Shown here: piece by piece, positions 8,186 through 19,600 of the stretch
Position numbering within the stretch: the stretch's first letter is position 1
Layout of the letters: the number at the start of each line of letters is the position of its first letter
From: Gambelia wislizenii
Lineage: Eukaryota > Chordata > Lepidosauria > Squamata > Crotaphytidae
Reading direction: 5' to 3'
Assembly (NCBI GenBank): GCA_030847615.1
Contig: JAUMIR010000001.1
Location: 445,338,687 to 445,402,686 of the forward strand
DNA: 64,000 bases
Position numbers and translations under genes: made by a program
Notes under the pieces: generated by a model
Database searches by the model: none
What the model was told of the DNA's origin: nothing
The model's input: only the letters and a program-made list of their open reading frames with translations

Positions 8186-9062
8186 CTTAATAACTTCTCT
8201 GGAAAATACAAGATATTTATTTCATTATTACATTTATGTCCTACCTTTTAACTAAATATACCTCTGAAGGCCTCTCCATTGACGCCCCCTTGTCCTCTCC
8301 ATTGACGCCCCCTTGTCGTGGGAGAGAGGCTTGCGTACCCTAATGATGTTTTGAGCTATGCTGGCGGTGGCACAATAGCCACCGGTAGGGTCTCCCAAGC
8401 CAGACAGGTCAAAACCGAAGGGTCTGACAAAGAGCGTCAAAGGGCAGGATGGGCTCTCTAGCCTTATGGCAACCGTCCTAGGAGAAGGAAAACTGTAATC
8501 CCAAACCCGAGCAGATGGTGCTTGTCCAACCCTGTAAGGTCAACCATCTAAGAGAAGGAAACTCTAATCAAACCTATGGCCCGAGGACCTCACTGCTACC
8601 GTCCATGCTTGCAAGGCCACAGCAGATGAACCTTTGGTTTAAAGGGTGAGGCCAGTTCTGTGCACGCTGCGCTCCACCAGAAAAATCCATTGCACAGGCT
8701 CGAAGGACAAATCCAATTCCAAAAAAAGCCCTGTAGCGATAGGCAAGGGACGAAACGGCAGGTGTAAAGATGCACTGGAAGCCGCAGACCCAACCCTGCA
8801 TGCAGGCGGTTCAGGACTTTGGTCGCTCAAAGCTGACCCGGGAGATGGCAATCTTGTTCGGCAGCATCCTGAATAACCAAGCAGCCTTTTTTAAGGAGAG
8901 TACTGCTTGCTCCATATGGAGAGGGGCCTAGAAAAGGTGGCCTAACGAAAGCTCATCCCCAACTACCTGGTTGGCTAGCCGCGGCCAACAGAAATCTTCT
9001 GATGTGGTCAAACCAAGGCAAAGAAACAAAGGCGCACACCGGCCTCCAAAGGTGTAAATAAA

Positions 9063-9940
9063 CTGATGCTTGCATGCTGGAACATCAGAACCATGTGAGA
9101 CTCTGAAGATAGTGGACAGCCTGAGTGTCGTTCTGCTCTAATAGCCCATGAATTATCACGACTTAATATTGACATCGCTGCTCTTAGTGAAGTTCGTCTC
9201 CATGAGGAAGGCAGCCTTAAAGAACACAGCGCTGGTTACACACTTTACTGGTCTGGCAAACCCAAAACCGAAAAACATCTTTCAGGAATAGGCTTCATGA
9301 TTAAAAACTCCATTGCCTCCAAACTCAAAACCTTGCCAGTAGGACACTCTGATCGCATTATTTCCTTACGCTTCCCACATGTTGTTCTCTTTAGTATATA
9401 TGCCCCAACTATGCAAGCCGACCCTGTAGAGAAAGACAAATTCTACACAGACCCACACCACCTCGTACAAAAAGTCCTTGTAGAAGATAAAATTATTATC
9501 CTTGGTGACTTCAATGCCAGAGTAGGAAAGAACTCCGAAGCCTGGAAAGGTGTCTTAGGCAAGCATGGTGTTGGAAATTGCAATGATAACGGACGCCTCC
9601 TGCTAGACTTCTCTGCAGAACAACAGCTGATTATTACAAACACTATCTTTCAGCAGAAAGACAGCTTGAAGACAACCTCGATGCATCCCTGATCCAAACA
9701 TTCGCACCTCATTGACTATGTTCTAGTCCGCCAGAGAAACATTCGCAATGTCCGCCATACTCGAGTGATGCCCAGTGCAGAATACCAGACAGATCATCAC
9801 CTCGTCAGATGTAAACTAAATCTTCATCTTAAGTTCAAACCTAAGAGGGGTGGCATCTTAAAGAAGAGACTCCAAGTCAACAATCTTCAACAAGCTACCA
9901 TGAGAGACAACTTCCAGGCAAACCTGCAAACAAAACTTGA
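9063..9940 (+). pseudogene. LINE endonuclease (APE) domain, frameshifted
   Basis: Pieces in order show the apurinic-endonuclease motifs: ACWNIRT (Asn motif), IAALSEVRLHEEG (catalytic Glu), LFSIYAPTM, IIILGDFNARVGK (Asp and Asn), LIDYVLVRQ and TDHHLVRCKL (terminal Asp-His). In-frame stops or frameshifts occur near 9097 and 9690. In its source element this domain nicks target DNA to prime reverse transcription. Confidence 0.85.
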
Positions 9941-9973
9941 AGACCATCCTACAGATCCTTCTCCTACAGGGCT

Positions 9974-11955
9974 TTGACAACATATCAAAAACAGTATCCT
10001 CCAGTCTGCGGAAGAATCCCTCGGGTTCTCCCACAAGAAAATCAAGACTGGTTTTATGAAATCAACCAAGAGATCCAGGAGCTGTTGGCAGAGAAGAGAA
10101 CTGCTCACCAGGCATACCTCGCCCAGCCAACCTGCCATGTAAGAAAAGCAGCTTTCCGTCTCACATGTAGTAAATTTCAACAAAAACTCCGTGACATGCA
10201 GAACAAGTGGTGGATCAATATAGCCAAAAAGACACAACGCTGTGCAGATCTGAGGGATTCTAGAAGATTTTATGAAGCTTTTAAGGCAGTATTTGGACCT
10301 ACTTGTCAGGTCCAAAGCTCCTTATACAGTACAGATGGTCAGATATTAATTACTGATAAAGCCTCCATCCTGAATCGATGGGCTGAACACTTTCAAAGTC
10401 TCTTTAGTGTCAACCGAGTAGTCCGAGGCTCAGCTATCCAACATATGATATAAAAACCGCTGAAAAATGAATTGGATATAGCTCCCACTTTGGAAGAGAC
10501 CCTTAAGGCCGTACAGCAGTTGAAAAACAGCAAGGCAGCTGGGATTGATGGAATCCCACCTGAAGTTTGGAAATACGGAGGTCATGTACTCCATGGTACA
10601 TTCCACAAACTCCTTGTGAATTGCTGGGGAAAGGGGGGAACTGCCATCAGATCTCTGAGATGCAGTCATCATCACCCTGTGCAAGAAAAAAGAAGCAAAA
10701 TCCGATTGCTCAAACTATCGAGGCATAACACTGCTCTCTATTGCTGGAAAAATCCTTGCAAGATTAGTTCCTGCCATTGCAGAAAAACTTCTTCCTGAAA
10801 GCCAATGTGGCTTCAGATCCAATAGGAGTACTACAGATATGGTATTTTGCCCTTAGACAACTGCAAGAGAAATGTAGAGAGCAGAACAAGGGTCTCTATG
10901 TAACATTTGTTGACCTCACCAAAGCCTTCGACACCGTGAGTAGAAAAGGTCTGTGGCAGATCCTGGAAAGACTGGGATGTCCCCCTAAATTCCTTAAAAT
11001 GATTATCTTGCTACACGAGGGCCAGCGCGGTCAAGTCAGATATGGCGATGCTCTTTCAAAGCCCTTTCTAATAACTAATGGGGTGAAGCAAGGTTGTGTT
11101 CTTGCACCAACTTTATTTACAATCTTCTTCAGCATGATGCTCCAAAGGGCTACGGCAGAGCTCAAAGAAGACGACGGCATCTATATACGCTACCGTACTG
11201 ATGGCAGCTTGTTTAACTTAAGCCGTCTGAGGCCTCGCACTAAGACTCTAAACTATCTAGTCCATGAGCTGCTCTTCGCTGATGATGCTGCCCTTGTTGC
11301 CCACACAGAAGCAGCTCTGCAGCCTCTAACATCCTGCTTTGCAACAGCTGCAGGGCTGTTTGGGCTGGACGTCAACCTGAAGAAAAAGGAAGTTCTTTAC
11401 CAGCCTGCACCACAGGACGAACACCACCATCCCCACATTTCCGTCGGCAACTCTGTGCTTAAGTCCGTTCAGCAATTCACCTACCTGGAAAGCATCATCT
11501 CCTCAGATGCCAAGATTGACAAAGAGATTGATCACAGATTAGCAAAGGCACATAGTGCATTTGGAAGACTTTACAAAAGAGTCTGGAGTAATAAACACCT
11601 GAGGCGAAGCACAAAAATCAGTGTATATAGAGCCATTGTACTGTCTATTCTCCTTTATGGGTCTGAAACATGGGTCACCTATCCCCACCACCTACGACTC
11701 CTCGAATGCTTCCATCAGCACTGTTTATGCACAATCCTAAATATACACTGGACTGACTATGTGACGAATGTTGCTGTCCTTGAGCAAGCAGCGATCACCA
11801 GCATTGAGGCCATGACATTGAGTACACAGCTGGGCTGGGCAGGGCATGTTTCTAGGATGGAGCACCATCGCCTCCCAAAAATACTACTCTACAGTGAACT
11901 CGCTACGGGTCAGTGTAAGAGGGGTGCTCCAAAAAGCGATACAAGGACTCTCTGA
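9974..11955 (+). pseudogene. LINE reverse transcriptase, broken by frameshifts
   Basis: The linker and early RT (KAAGIDGIPPEVWKYGG, about 10530) end in a frameshift; sense resumes near 10680-10800 (SNYRGITLLS, then a PESQCGF-type motif). The long 10777-11955 frame carries VTFVDLTKAFDTVS, TNGVKQGCVLAPTLF and the catalytic LLFADDAALVAH, then thumb and connection motifs such as LAKAHSAFGRLYKRVW, YGSETWVTY and GWAGHVSRM. Breaks near 10450 and 10660, and again after 11955, leave no complete ORF. The catalytic Asp pair is intact but the protein cannot be made. Confidence 0.9.
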
Positions 11956-12059
11956 AACAACACCTCAGGCTCAGCCAAATTGATCACCAACAATTGTCCG
12001 CCCTGGCCTCACATCAGGAGGCATGGAGACACACTATTCACAATGCTGCAGCCTTATTT

Positions 12060-12290
12060 GAGAACTCACGCTGAACAAGTCTTGAAGAGAAACAACAACG
12101 CAGAAAAAATCACAACCCGGAAACATTACTCAAGGAAACCTTCTGCTGTGCTTTCTGCAACCAGACTTGTCTATCTCGAATTGGCCTTTTTAGTCATCAG
12201 TGCGCTTGCTGAAAGCGTGGGATGTGTCCTTCCTGAATCTTCGTTTGTGAAGAGAAGCCAGAGAGAAACCTCTGAAGGTGGCTAAAAATA
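12060..12290 (+). pseudogene. LINE C-terminal Cys/His zinc-finger tail
   Basis: In the frame starting at about 12145, the codons read [20 protein letters not shown], a Cys2...His finger typical of the C-terminus of this LINE type. The frame then ends at TGA, and a 3' UTR with 'cttcgtttgtgaagagaagc' and an A-rich tail follows. Confidence 0.75.
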
Positions 12291-12300
12291 AAATAAAAAT

Positions 12301-13031
12301 AAAGCATTAATTAAAACATTAAAATTAATCAATTAAAATCATACACTAATAAGAGCATTAAGCATAATAAATAAAACATCAGTAAGAAAGAAGAAACAGC
12401 ACTCTGTGGTAGCTCACATTGGCAGAAAAAAAAGAACCTTTCCAGAGAATCTTAAAATCCATGCACTATATACACTGCTTTGGGCCCCATATGAGAGAAA
12501 AGCAGGATTAAATAACTAAACATGGAAAAACCATGTTGTGAATATCCTACTCCCAAGGGCTTCTTGGGTTGCAACTAGCTCTTCAAATTGTGCTTGGAAG
12601 TGGACTAGTATTCAGAGACATCATTTTTACATACTCCATATAACAAGCTTTAATCAGTAGTCTGGGCTGCAGCATTCTGAATCAGCTGAGTTTCCAAAGA
12701 TCCACACAGAATATGTTTTAGTAGTCCAAACTTTTAAAAAATTTGTATACCTCATTTTTTGCCACAGTGACATTCAAAGCAATGCATAAACAGCATCTAG
12801 AAAATTCAAGGTCACAGCACTCAAATGCTTTTCTTGAAAAGCTTTATGCTGCCTCTCCACCAATGCTGTTCCCCACGGATCTTATGATGTTTTAAAAATG
12901 CAGTCAGTTGAAATGATACAAAGTACTGTACTGTAAAATAACACAAACATGAAGATTAAGGAAACAAGGATGGTGAAAAGATCGCCAATTAAAATCCAGT
13001 TCTACAATTAAATCTTGATTAGACTTCTGAC
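12301..13031. other. Intronic sequence with two L2-like LINE scraps
   Basis: 12476-12515 reads 'tgctttgggccccatatgag', the plus-strand L2-like tail. 12540-12730 on the minus strand matches an L2 RT C-terminal segment (an 'IQNAAA'-type motif from 'gattcagaatgctgcagc'). Both are short and decayed. The rest is unassigned. Confidence 0.5.
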
Positions 13032-13200
13032 CTATGCCTTCAAGTTGTTTCCAACTTATAGTGACCCTAAGGTGAACCTATCATGGAGTTTTCTGAGGCT
13101 GAGAGTGTGTGATTTGCCAAAGGTCATCCATTGGGTTTTCATAGCTGAAAAGGGGTTTGAGCCCTAGTCCCAACACTCAAACCACCATTATACCTGTTGC
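13032..13200 (-). mobile_element. tRNA-derived SINE, minus orientation
   Basis: It matches the full copy at 63689-63912: 'ccttcaagttgtttccaact' to 'caaaccaccattata'. The B-box-like 'ggtttgagccc' remnant is near its tRNA end. The middle has been deleted. Confidence 0.7.
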
Positions 13201-13375
13201 ATCTGGGTTTGCTTAAGGTCTTTTTGTTTTTTTTTAAGTAAATACAAATGCTGGGTTTGTAAAAACTAGGTTTGCTCTTTTTTCAATGGCTAATGTTGCT
13301 TGTTCACATCAAATTCTAGGATATGATCTTTTCATTTAGAAGTCGATATTACTATCCTTGTCTTTTCTGTTGTAG

Positions 13376-13615
13376 GAACAGCAGCAATACTGGTATCAAC
13401 AGCATCTGCTTACTCTACAGCAGAGAGCAAAAGCACATGCACTGGGACAGCAGTTGCCACCAGTTTTGGGAGCTGTAAATGATACCCCTGAGCAGAGCCA
13501 AGAAGAAAGGGAAATTCCCATTTCTGATGAACTTTCTGAGTCTACTTTGCATTATGAACCTACATTATCGCATCCTAAAGATAACGATCCTCCTTTGTCA
13601 TCTGTTGAGGCAAAG
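13376..13615 (+). CDS. YLPM1: YLPM1 exon (visible exon 1)
   Basis: 80 codons, phase 0 to phase 0, acceptor 'tgttgtag' and donor 'gtatgg'. It opens [19 protein letters not shown], matching the YLPM1 'EQQQYWYRQHLLSLQQR' segment, and continues with a poorly conserved Glu/Pro/Ser-rich stretch ending SSVEAK. Confidence 0.93.
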
Positions 13616-16600
13616 GTATGGTGTGCACTGTGTGTTGTGCTTGTTCATATGGATTTGGTTCCTCTTTTCCTTATTTTCAAGTATATGTTGTAAATGGAGC
13701 TGGTTGACAACCTCTTTACTTCTAGAATACAAGGGGTGTTAATGGAAGCCCTTTGCCAATCTGTTGAAATTTACAGCGCCTTAATGCATGCTTGATGCAT
13801 TCATTTTTGGGTTTCTGATCTTCTCGTGCAGGTGTTCTTTCGATTTGTATTCTCTGTTTGTGTATTTCCCTTGACTCTGTGGTGTAGGGGATCATTATCT
13901 AGGTTGGTGAGAGGAGAAATCCATTACCTTGGAATGCTTCCTTCATCACCCAGAAAAGATGCAGGAAATAGGAAATCAAGAGTCAGCAGTGTTGTGCAGC
14001 AGCTAAAAAAGCCAATGTGATTCTAGGCTGCATTAGTAGGAGTATAGTGTCTAGATCAAGGGAAGTAATGGTGCCACTCTGTTCTACCTGTGGTCAGACC
14101 TCACCTGGAATACTGTGTCCAATTCTGGGCACCGCAGTTCAGGAAGGATATTGAAAAGCTGGAACATGTCCAGAGGAGGGCAACCAGGATGGTGGGAGGT
14201 CTGGAAGCTGTGCCCTATGAGGAGTGGCTTAGGGAGCTAGGCATGTTTAGTTTAGAGAAGAGAAAGTTGAGAGGTGACATGATAGCTATTTGAAGGGATA
14301 TCATACTGAGGATGGAGCAAGCCTGTTTTCTGCTGCTCAAGAGACTAGGACACGGAGCAGTGGGTTCAAACTATAGGAAAAGAGATTCCACCTAAACGTT
14401 AGGAAGAACTTCCTGACAGCTGTTTGGCAATGGAATACACTGCCTTGGAGTGTGGTAGAGTCTCCTTCTTTGGAGGTTTTTAAACGGAGGCTGGATGGCC
14501 ATCTTTCAGGAATGATTTGATTGTGTGTTCCTGCATGGCAGGCGGTTGGACTGGATGGATGGCCCTTGTGGTCTCTTCCAGCTCTATGATTCTACGATTC
14601 TGAGTCTCACAATAGCTGGAGAGGGCTGTTGACTCCTCCCCTCCAGCCCTCCACAAGGCCAGTTATTCTTCCTGCCTTCACCCGGAGCAGAGCTTCTGTC
14701 CTTTTCTCCTCAAAGATCCTTCATAATCTTGCTTTTACTTCACTTTATCTATCTCTTCTGCCTTTCCACTTAATCCCTGCTGGATCCTTTAATTCCTTTT
14801 CCACCTTAAAAAAAAAAAGGAACCCTTCCTCTTCTTTCCTTCCGCTTCTGCTCCAACTCCCCCTTGCCCCTGAGATGGCCCCAGTAGTAGACATGAAAAA
14901 GAAGAAGAAAACAGCAGACAGCCAAGGGAGAAGCTGTGCATGTTTGCCTATCGAGCAAACGCACAACAAAGGCCAAAAAGCCACCCCTGCTGCTGGAATC
15001 TCTCCAGCAGGCGCAGATGGGCGAGAGGCCACCGGCCAGAGCTGCCCCGCCACCAAAAATCTTCCACAGGCGAGGCAGGAGCACGACAGAGCACTCAGAA
15101 AGAGGCAGCACTGGGGATCACAAGGGACGTCCTCGAGCAGGGAAGTAACCACAGGGCCCAGCCAGTCAGGGGGAGGCCTAGTGTGTGTGGGAACTTTCCT
15201 GGCCTGCCTTGGAACTCTTTGCTTGGGTCCGAGAGGTAGCCAGTGAAACCATGGCATTTGTGGCCCCGGCTACCATAAACCTTGAATGCAAGGAGTAAAA
15301 GGGGAGAGGGAGGTTCAAGGTGTGCCCCCCTCCCTCTCCCAAGTGATGGGCCCTCAAGAAGGCTGGCAATGACACCTCCAAGTCATATCTCGGCCTGGGT
15401 CCAGAAACTGGTAGCCAAGGAGACCACAGCAGGCCCTCTCAGCGGAATGCTGCTCCTAAGCTGGGCTTTAGGTCTCTCTCTCTCTCTCTCCACCCCCCCC
15501 CCAATATAACACAAGAGACCCCTATGGGTGGAACAGACCCTTTCACAGCCTGGGAAATGTACTGTGGTGTTCTCCTGGGACCATGCTGCATCACTTCTCA
15601 TGCCACATGAGAATTCTCATGCGACAGCCATGTGGGAAGAGGTGCAGTCCTCTTCCTCCAACATGGACGGCCTCCATCTTGGCCACATGATATCATGCCT
15701 CCACCAGAGAACGATAGCCTCTGCTGTCCATTCCTCTTAGGAGGAATGTGAGACAAAGCCTCTTACACCACCTCCTTGGAGATGGGCGAAGGAAATGGCT
15801 CACTAGGCCAAGACAAATCAGATCATCCGTCATGCATTGTCCCAGGCATCCAGATCTAGAAAAGGGGGCCCCAACCATTCCAAGGGCTCCTCCAAACAAC
15901 AGTTCTGACTCCCCCCCTCTGCCGGTGGGCATCCGCCTGAGCCTGTTTCCAGAGGTTTGTTCAAATTCCACAATGGACAGATGGGTACTGAACATGATCC
16001 AACACGGTTACGGGCTAGAGTTCAAGACCAGACCAAGAGACGAGTTCATCCTGACACCTGTTCCCACCAATGCCAGGAAGGCGGAGGAGATTCGCAAAGC
16101 CATTCAGCACCTACTGGACATGCAGGCAATCGAAGAGGTACCAGCTGGTCAAAGATTCTCGGGGGTATACTCCTTCTTCTTTACAGTACCCAAGAAGGGA
16201 GGAGACGCCAGAGCAATCTTGGACCTCAGATACACAAACTCGTGTCTCTACTACAGGCATTTCCGGATGGAATCCCTGGCCTCCATTCAGGAGGCTCTCC
16301 AGGAAGAAGACTTCCTGGCGTCCTTCGATCTTTCCGAGGCGTATCTTCACATCCAGATCCACGTGGAGAGCAGACACTACCTTCGCTTCGCCTTCGGGGA
16401 GCAGCACTACCAATTCAGGGCCTTGCCCTTTGGCCTCGCATCGGCCCCCAGGGTGTTCACCAAGATTCTAGTGGTCCTAGTGGCTCACCTTCGGACCAGG
16501 GGGATTCCTGGACGACATTCTCCTGAGGGCACCTTCAGAGGCGAGAGCGTGACGGGATCTCCAAGCAACGATCTCCTGCCTTCAAGCTCATGGCTTCCTG

Positions 16601-19600
16601 GTGAACTTCAAGAAGAGCTCCCTGCACCCGACACAGGAATTACTCACCTGGGGACGAGACTGGACACTGTCCGCTTCAAGATTTTTCTTTCACCAGAGAG
16701 GCAGCATTTAATAAAGTCAGAAGCGCAGCGCGTCAGATCTCTGAAGACTGTTCCCCTGTCCGAACTGGCCAGGCTACTGGGGTTAATGATCTCAGTCATT
16801 CAGGTAGTCCCATGGGCGAGGTGTCACTCACGCCCTATGCAGGCCTTCCTCGTGCCCTTTCAACAACAGATAACCCTGAAGCAGAGTCCTCGTCTAAGGG
16901 TACCCCAGCAGCTGCGGAACTCTTTGCAGTGGTGGATTCAGGAGACCAATCTGGCAAAGGAATCAGAGATGGTCACCCCCCCATCAGGTGGCGGTGACAT
17001 CCGACACAAGTCAAAGAGGCTGGGGGGCACATTGTCAGGGCAACATGGCCCAAGGGCTGTGGAGCAAAGAGGAAAAGATCCACAGCATCAACTGGTTGGA
17101 ATTACAAGCAGCCAGGTTAGCGCTCCTACACTTTGCTCAGCTTGTCAGGAGCAAACATGTCCTAGTGACAACGGACAACACCACGACTCGTTCATACATC
17201 GCAAGGCAGGGGGGATCCAGGTCCCGCTCGTTCCAGCAGGAGGCAGATCTCTTTTTCAGTTCGGCCGAGTCGAACGTCCGCTCGATAACGGCACAACACC
17301 TCCAGGGCACCACCAACCTGCAAGCGGACTTCCTCAGCAGACACACGTTCTCGCAGTCGGACTAGGAGCTGGATCAGGAGACGTTCGCCCGGATAGAGGC
17401 AAGGTTCGGCTCTCTGGAGGTGGACCTCTTAGCCAACCCAAGCAATGCCAAGCTCCCCGGTTTCTTCTCCAGATTCCCCTGCAGAAATGCGGAGGGTGTA
17501 GACGCCCTGAGAACTCCTTGGCCAGCGGGCCAACTCTATGCCTTCCCTCCCATGCCACTCCTGGGGAAGGTCTGCAGAAAAATCAGACAGGAACGGGCGC
17601 TGGTGGTCCTAGTGGCCCCACACTGGCCACGGCGTCCCTGGTTCTCCGAGAGCTCGGACATGCTGATAGAGGAGCCATGGCGGCTACCTCCCAAGGAGGA
17701 CCTACTATGTCAGGGTCCGATCAGACACCCAGACAGCTCTTGGCTTCAACTGACCGCATGGAAATTGAGAGGAAGGCCCTAAAGGAGTTCGGCTATGAAG
17801 ACACAGTTATCAGCACCCTTCTTTCCTCTAGACGACAGTCAAGGAACAGAATCTACGACGCAACATGGAAGGCGTTCAACAGATGGCGCCGGCACGGTCT
17901 ATCCCGCCTGGACAGATGACCCTGAACCACATGCTGGCGTTTCTTCGGAATGGATTGGACATGGGACTCCGTCCTAATACCCTTAAGAGGCAGGCGGCGG
18001 CCTTAGCCTCAGTGTTTTCCTTGAAGCACGGGGGTAACATCTCGTCTCATCCCCACGTCAGGAGGTTTTTAAGGGGAGCGACAATAATTTTGCCCCCAGT
18101 CAGACACAGATTCCCAACTTGAAATCTTCCCCTGGTCTTAAGACAATTAATGCACCCGCCCTTTGAACCCCTTCATAGGGTTTCTCTCCAAATCTTGACA
18201 CTGAAAGTGGCCTTCCTAGTGGCCATTACATCAGCTAGAAGGGTCTCTGAATTGGAGGCCCTCTCCATCAGAGAGCACCTCTGCACCTTCTCAGAGGATT
18301 GTGTCACCTTGAGGCTTGACCCGTCCTTCAGGCCCTGGGTACTCTCGCAGTTCCACGTTTCTCAGGAACTGGTCCTTCCTTCCTTCTGTCCCAGAGCCTC
18401 TCATCCCAGGGAGTGTCTGTGGCACAATCTTGATGTTAGGAGGGCCATCAGAATATACATCAAAAGGTCCAGATCTTTCAGGCGGTGCGATTCACTGTTC
18501 GTGTCTTTCCCCCCAGCCTCAATTGGCCAAAAAGCCTCAAAACGAACCATAGCGACTTGGATCAAGGCCTGCATACTGATGGCGTATGATGCCGCCAAGA
18601 CGCCAAAACCAGCGGCAGTGATGGCCCATTCCACACGGTCGGCGGTGACTACAGCAGTATTCTTCACCAACGCCCCTATAGCGGAGATCTGCAAGGCTGC
18701 AACGTGGAGTACACCTTCCACATTTATTAGGCATTACAAAGTAGACAAGTTCAGATCCTCGGAGGCCACCTTTGGAAGAAGAGTCCTCCAAGGAGGTCCA
18801 CCAGGCCTGAAGATCTCTTGCGCAGACATCCCACCCGGTCTATCTCCAGCTTGGGCATGTCCCATTATGCTGAATTCCTGTTCGCTCCTCTACTCAGAGA
18901 ATGCCACATTGGTTCACTTACCGTGAATGTGCATTCTTTAGTGGAGCGAACAGGAATTCCCCCACCCAGTGTCTGCAAAAAATTTACAGGGTTTTCTAGC
19001 AGGGCAAATTCTTCTCTTTCTACAGGTCTTTTAGGGCTCTGCTAGTCTGAACTGGCCTCATGGTCAGAGGAAGAGACAAAGAAACCTTGGATGACCATGT
19101 GACCATGGGCGTACTTCCGCCTTTCGTCTGGGCAGTAGTAGGCATTCCCATTATGCTGACTTCCTGTTCGCTCCACTCAAGAATGCACATTCACGGTAAG
19201 TGAACCAATGTGGCATTCAGCCAGGAAGTCCCTTTACCCCCCCACACTTCCTTAGTTCATTAAAATTATACGACTAGTTTATTCTGCTCAGGAGTTGTCC
19301 CCACCCCACACACCTTGAGTAACCTTGAAGGGCTCTACCATAGAAGTACTTGCTAGTTAGTCTAAATAGCTACATTTTAAATAAGAATACCCTCTGATGC
19401 CTTCTCCTAACACACATACTCAGCTTTAACATATTGTCCAGCTCCTTTTTTTAGGGAGCTGCTAATTTAAACTGTGGCCCATAGTTTGTTTGACAGGTTT
19501 TTTCACTTTGACAGATATTTCTTGGAGGAATTACTTCCACTGCTACTCCTACCAAGTTCTTCTATTAGTTTCATGATGATAATGTTGGCATGGAGTTAGA

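Larger units (their letters stand above)
8260..12300 (+). mobile_element. APE-type non-LTR retrotransposon (LINE), near full length, decayed
   Basis: The 5' part (8260-9060) is non-coding and begins with a 23-bp unit, 'cctctccattgacgccccct', present twice in tandem. Endonuclease, reverse transcriptase and a C-terminal Cys/His finger follow in order but in different frames, so the copy is dead. It ends in an 'aaataaaataaaaataaag' tail. The clade could not be assigned by eye; it resembles the widespread vertebrate and invertebrate LINEs with a terminal '[11 protein letters not shown]' finger. Confidence 0.85.
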
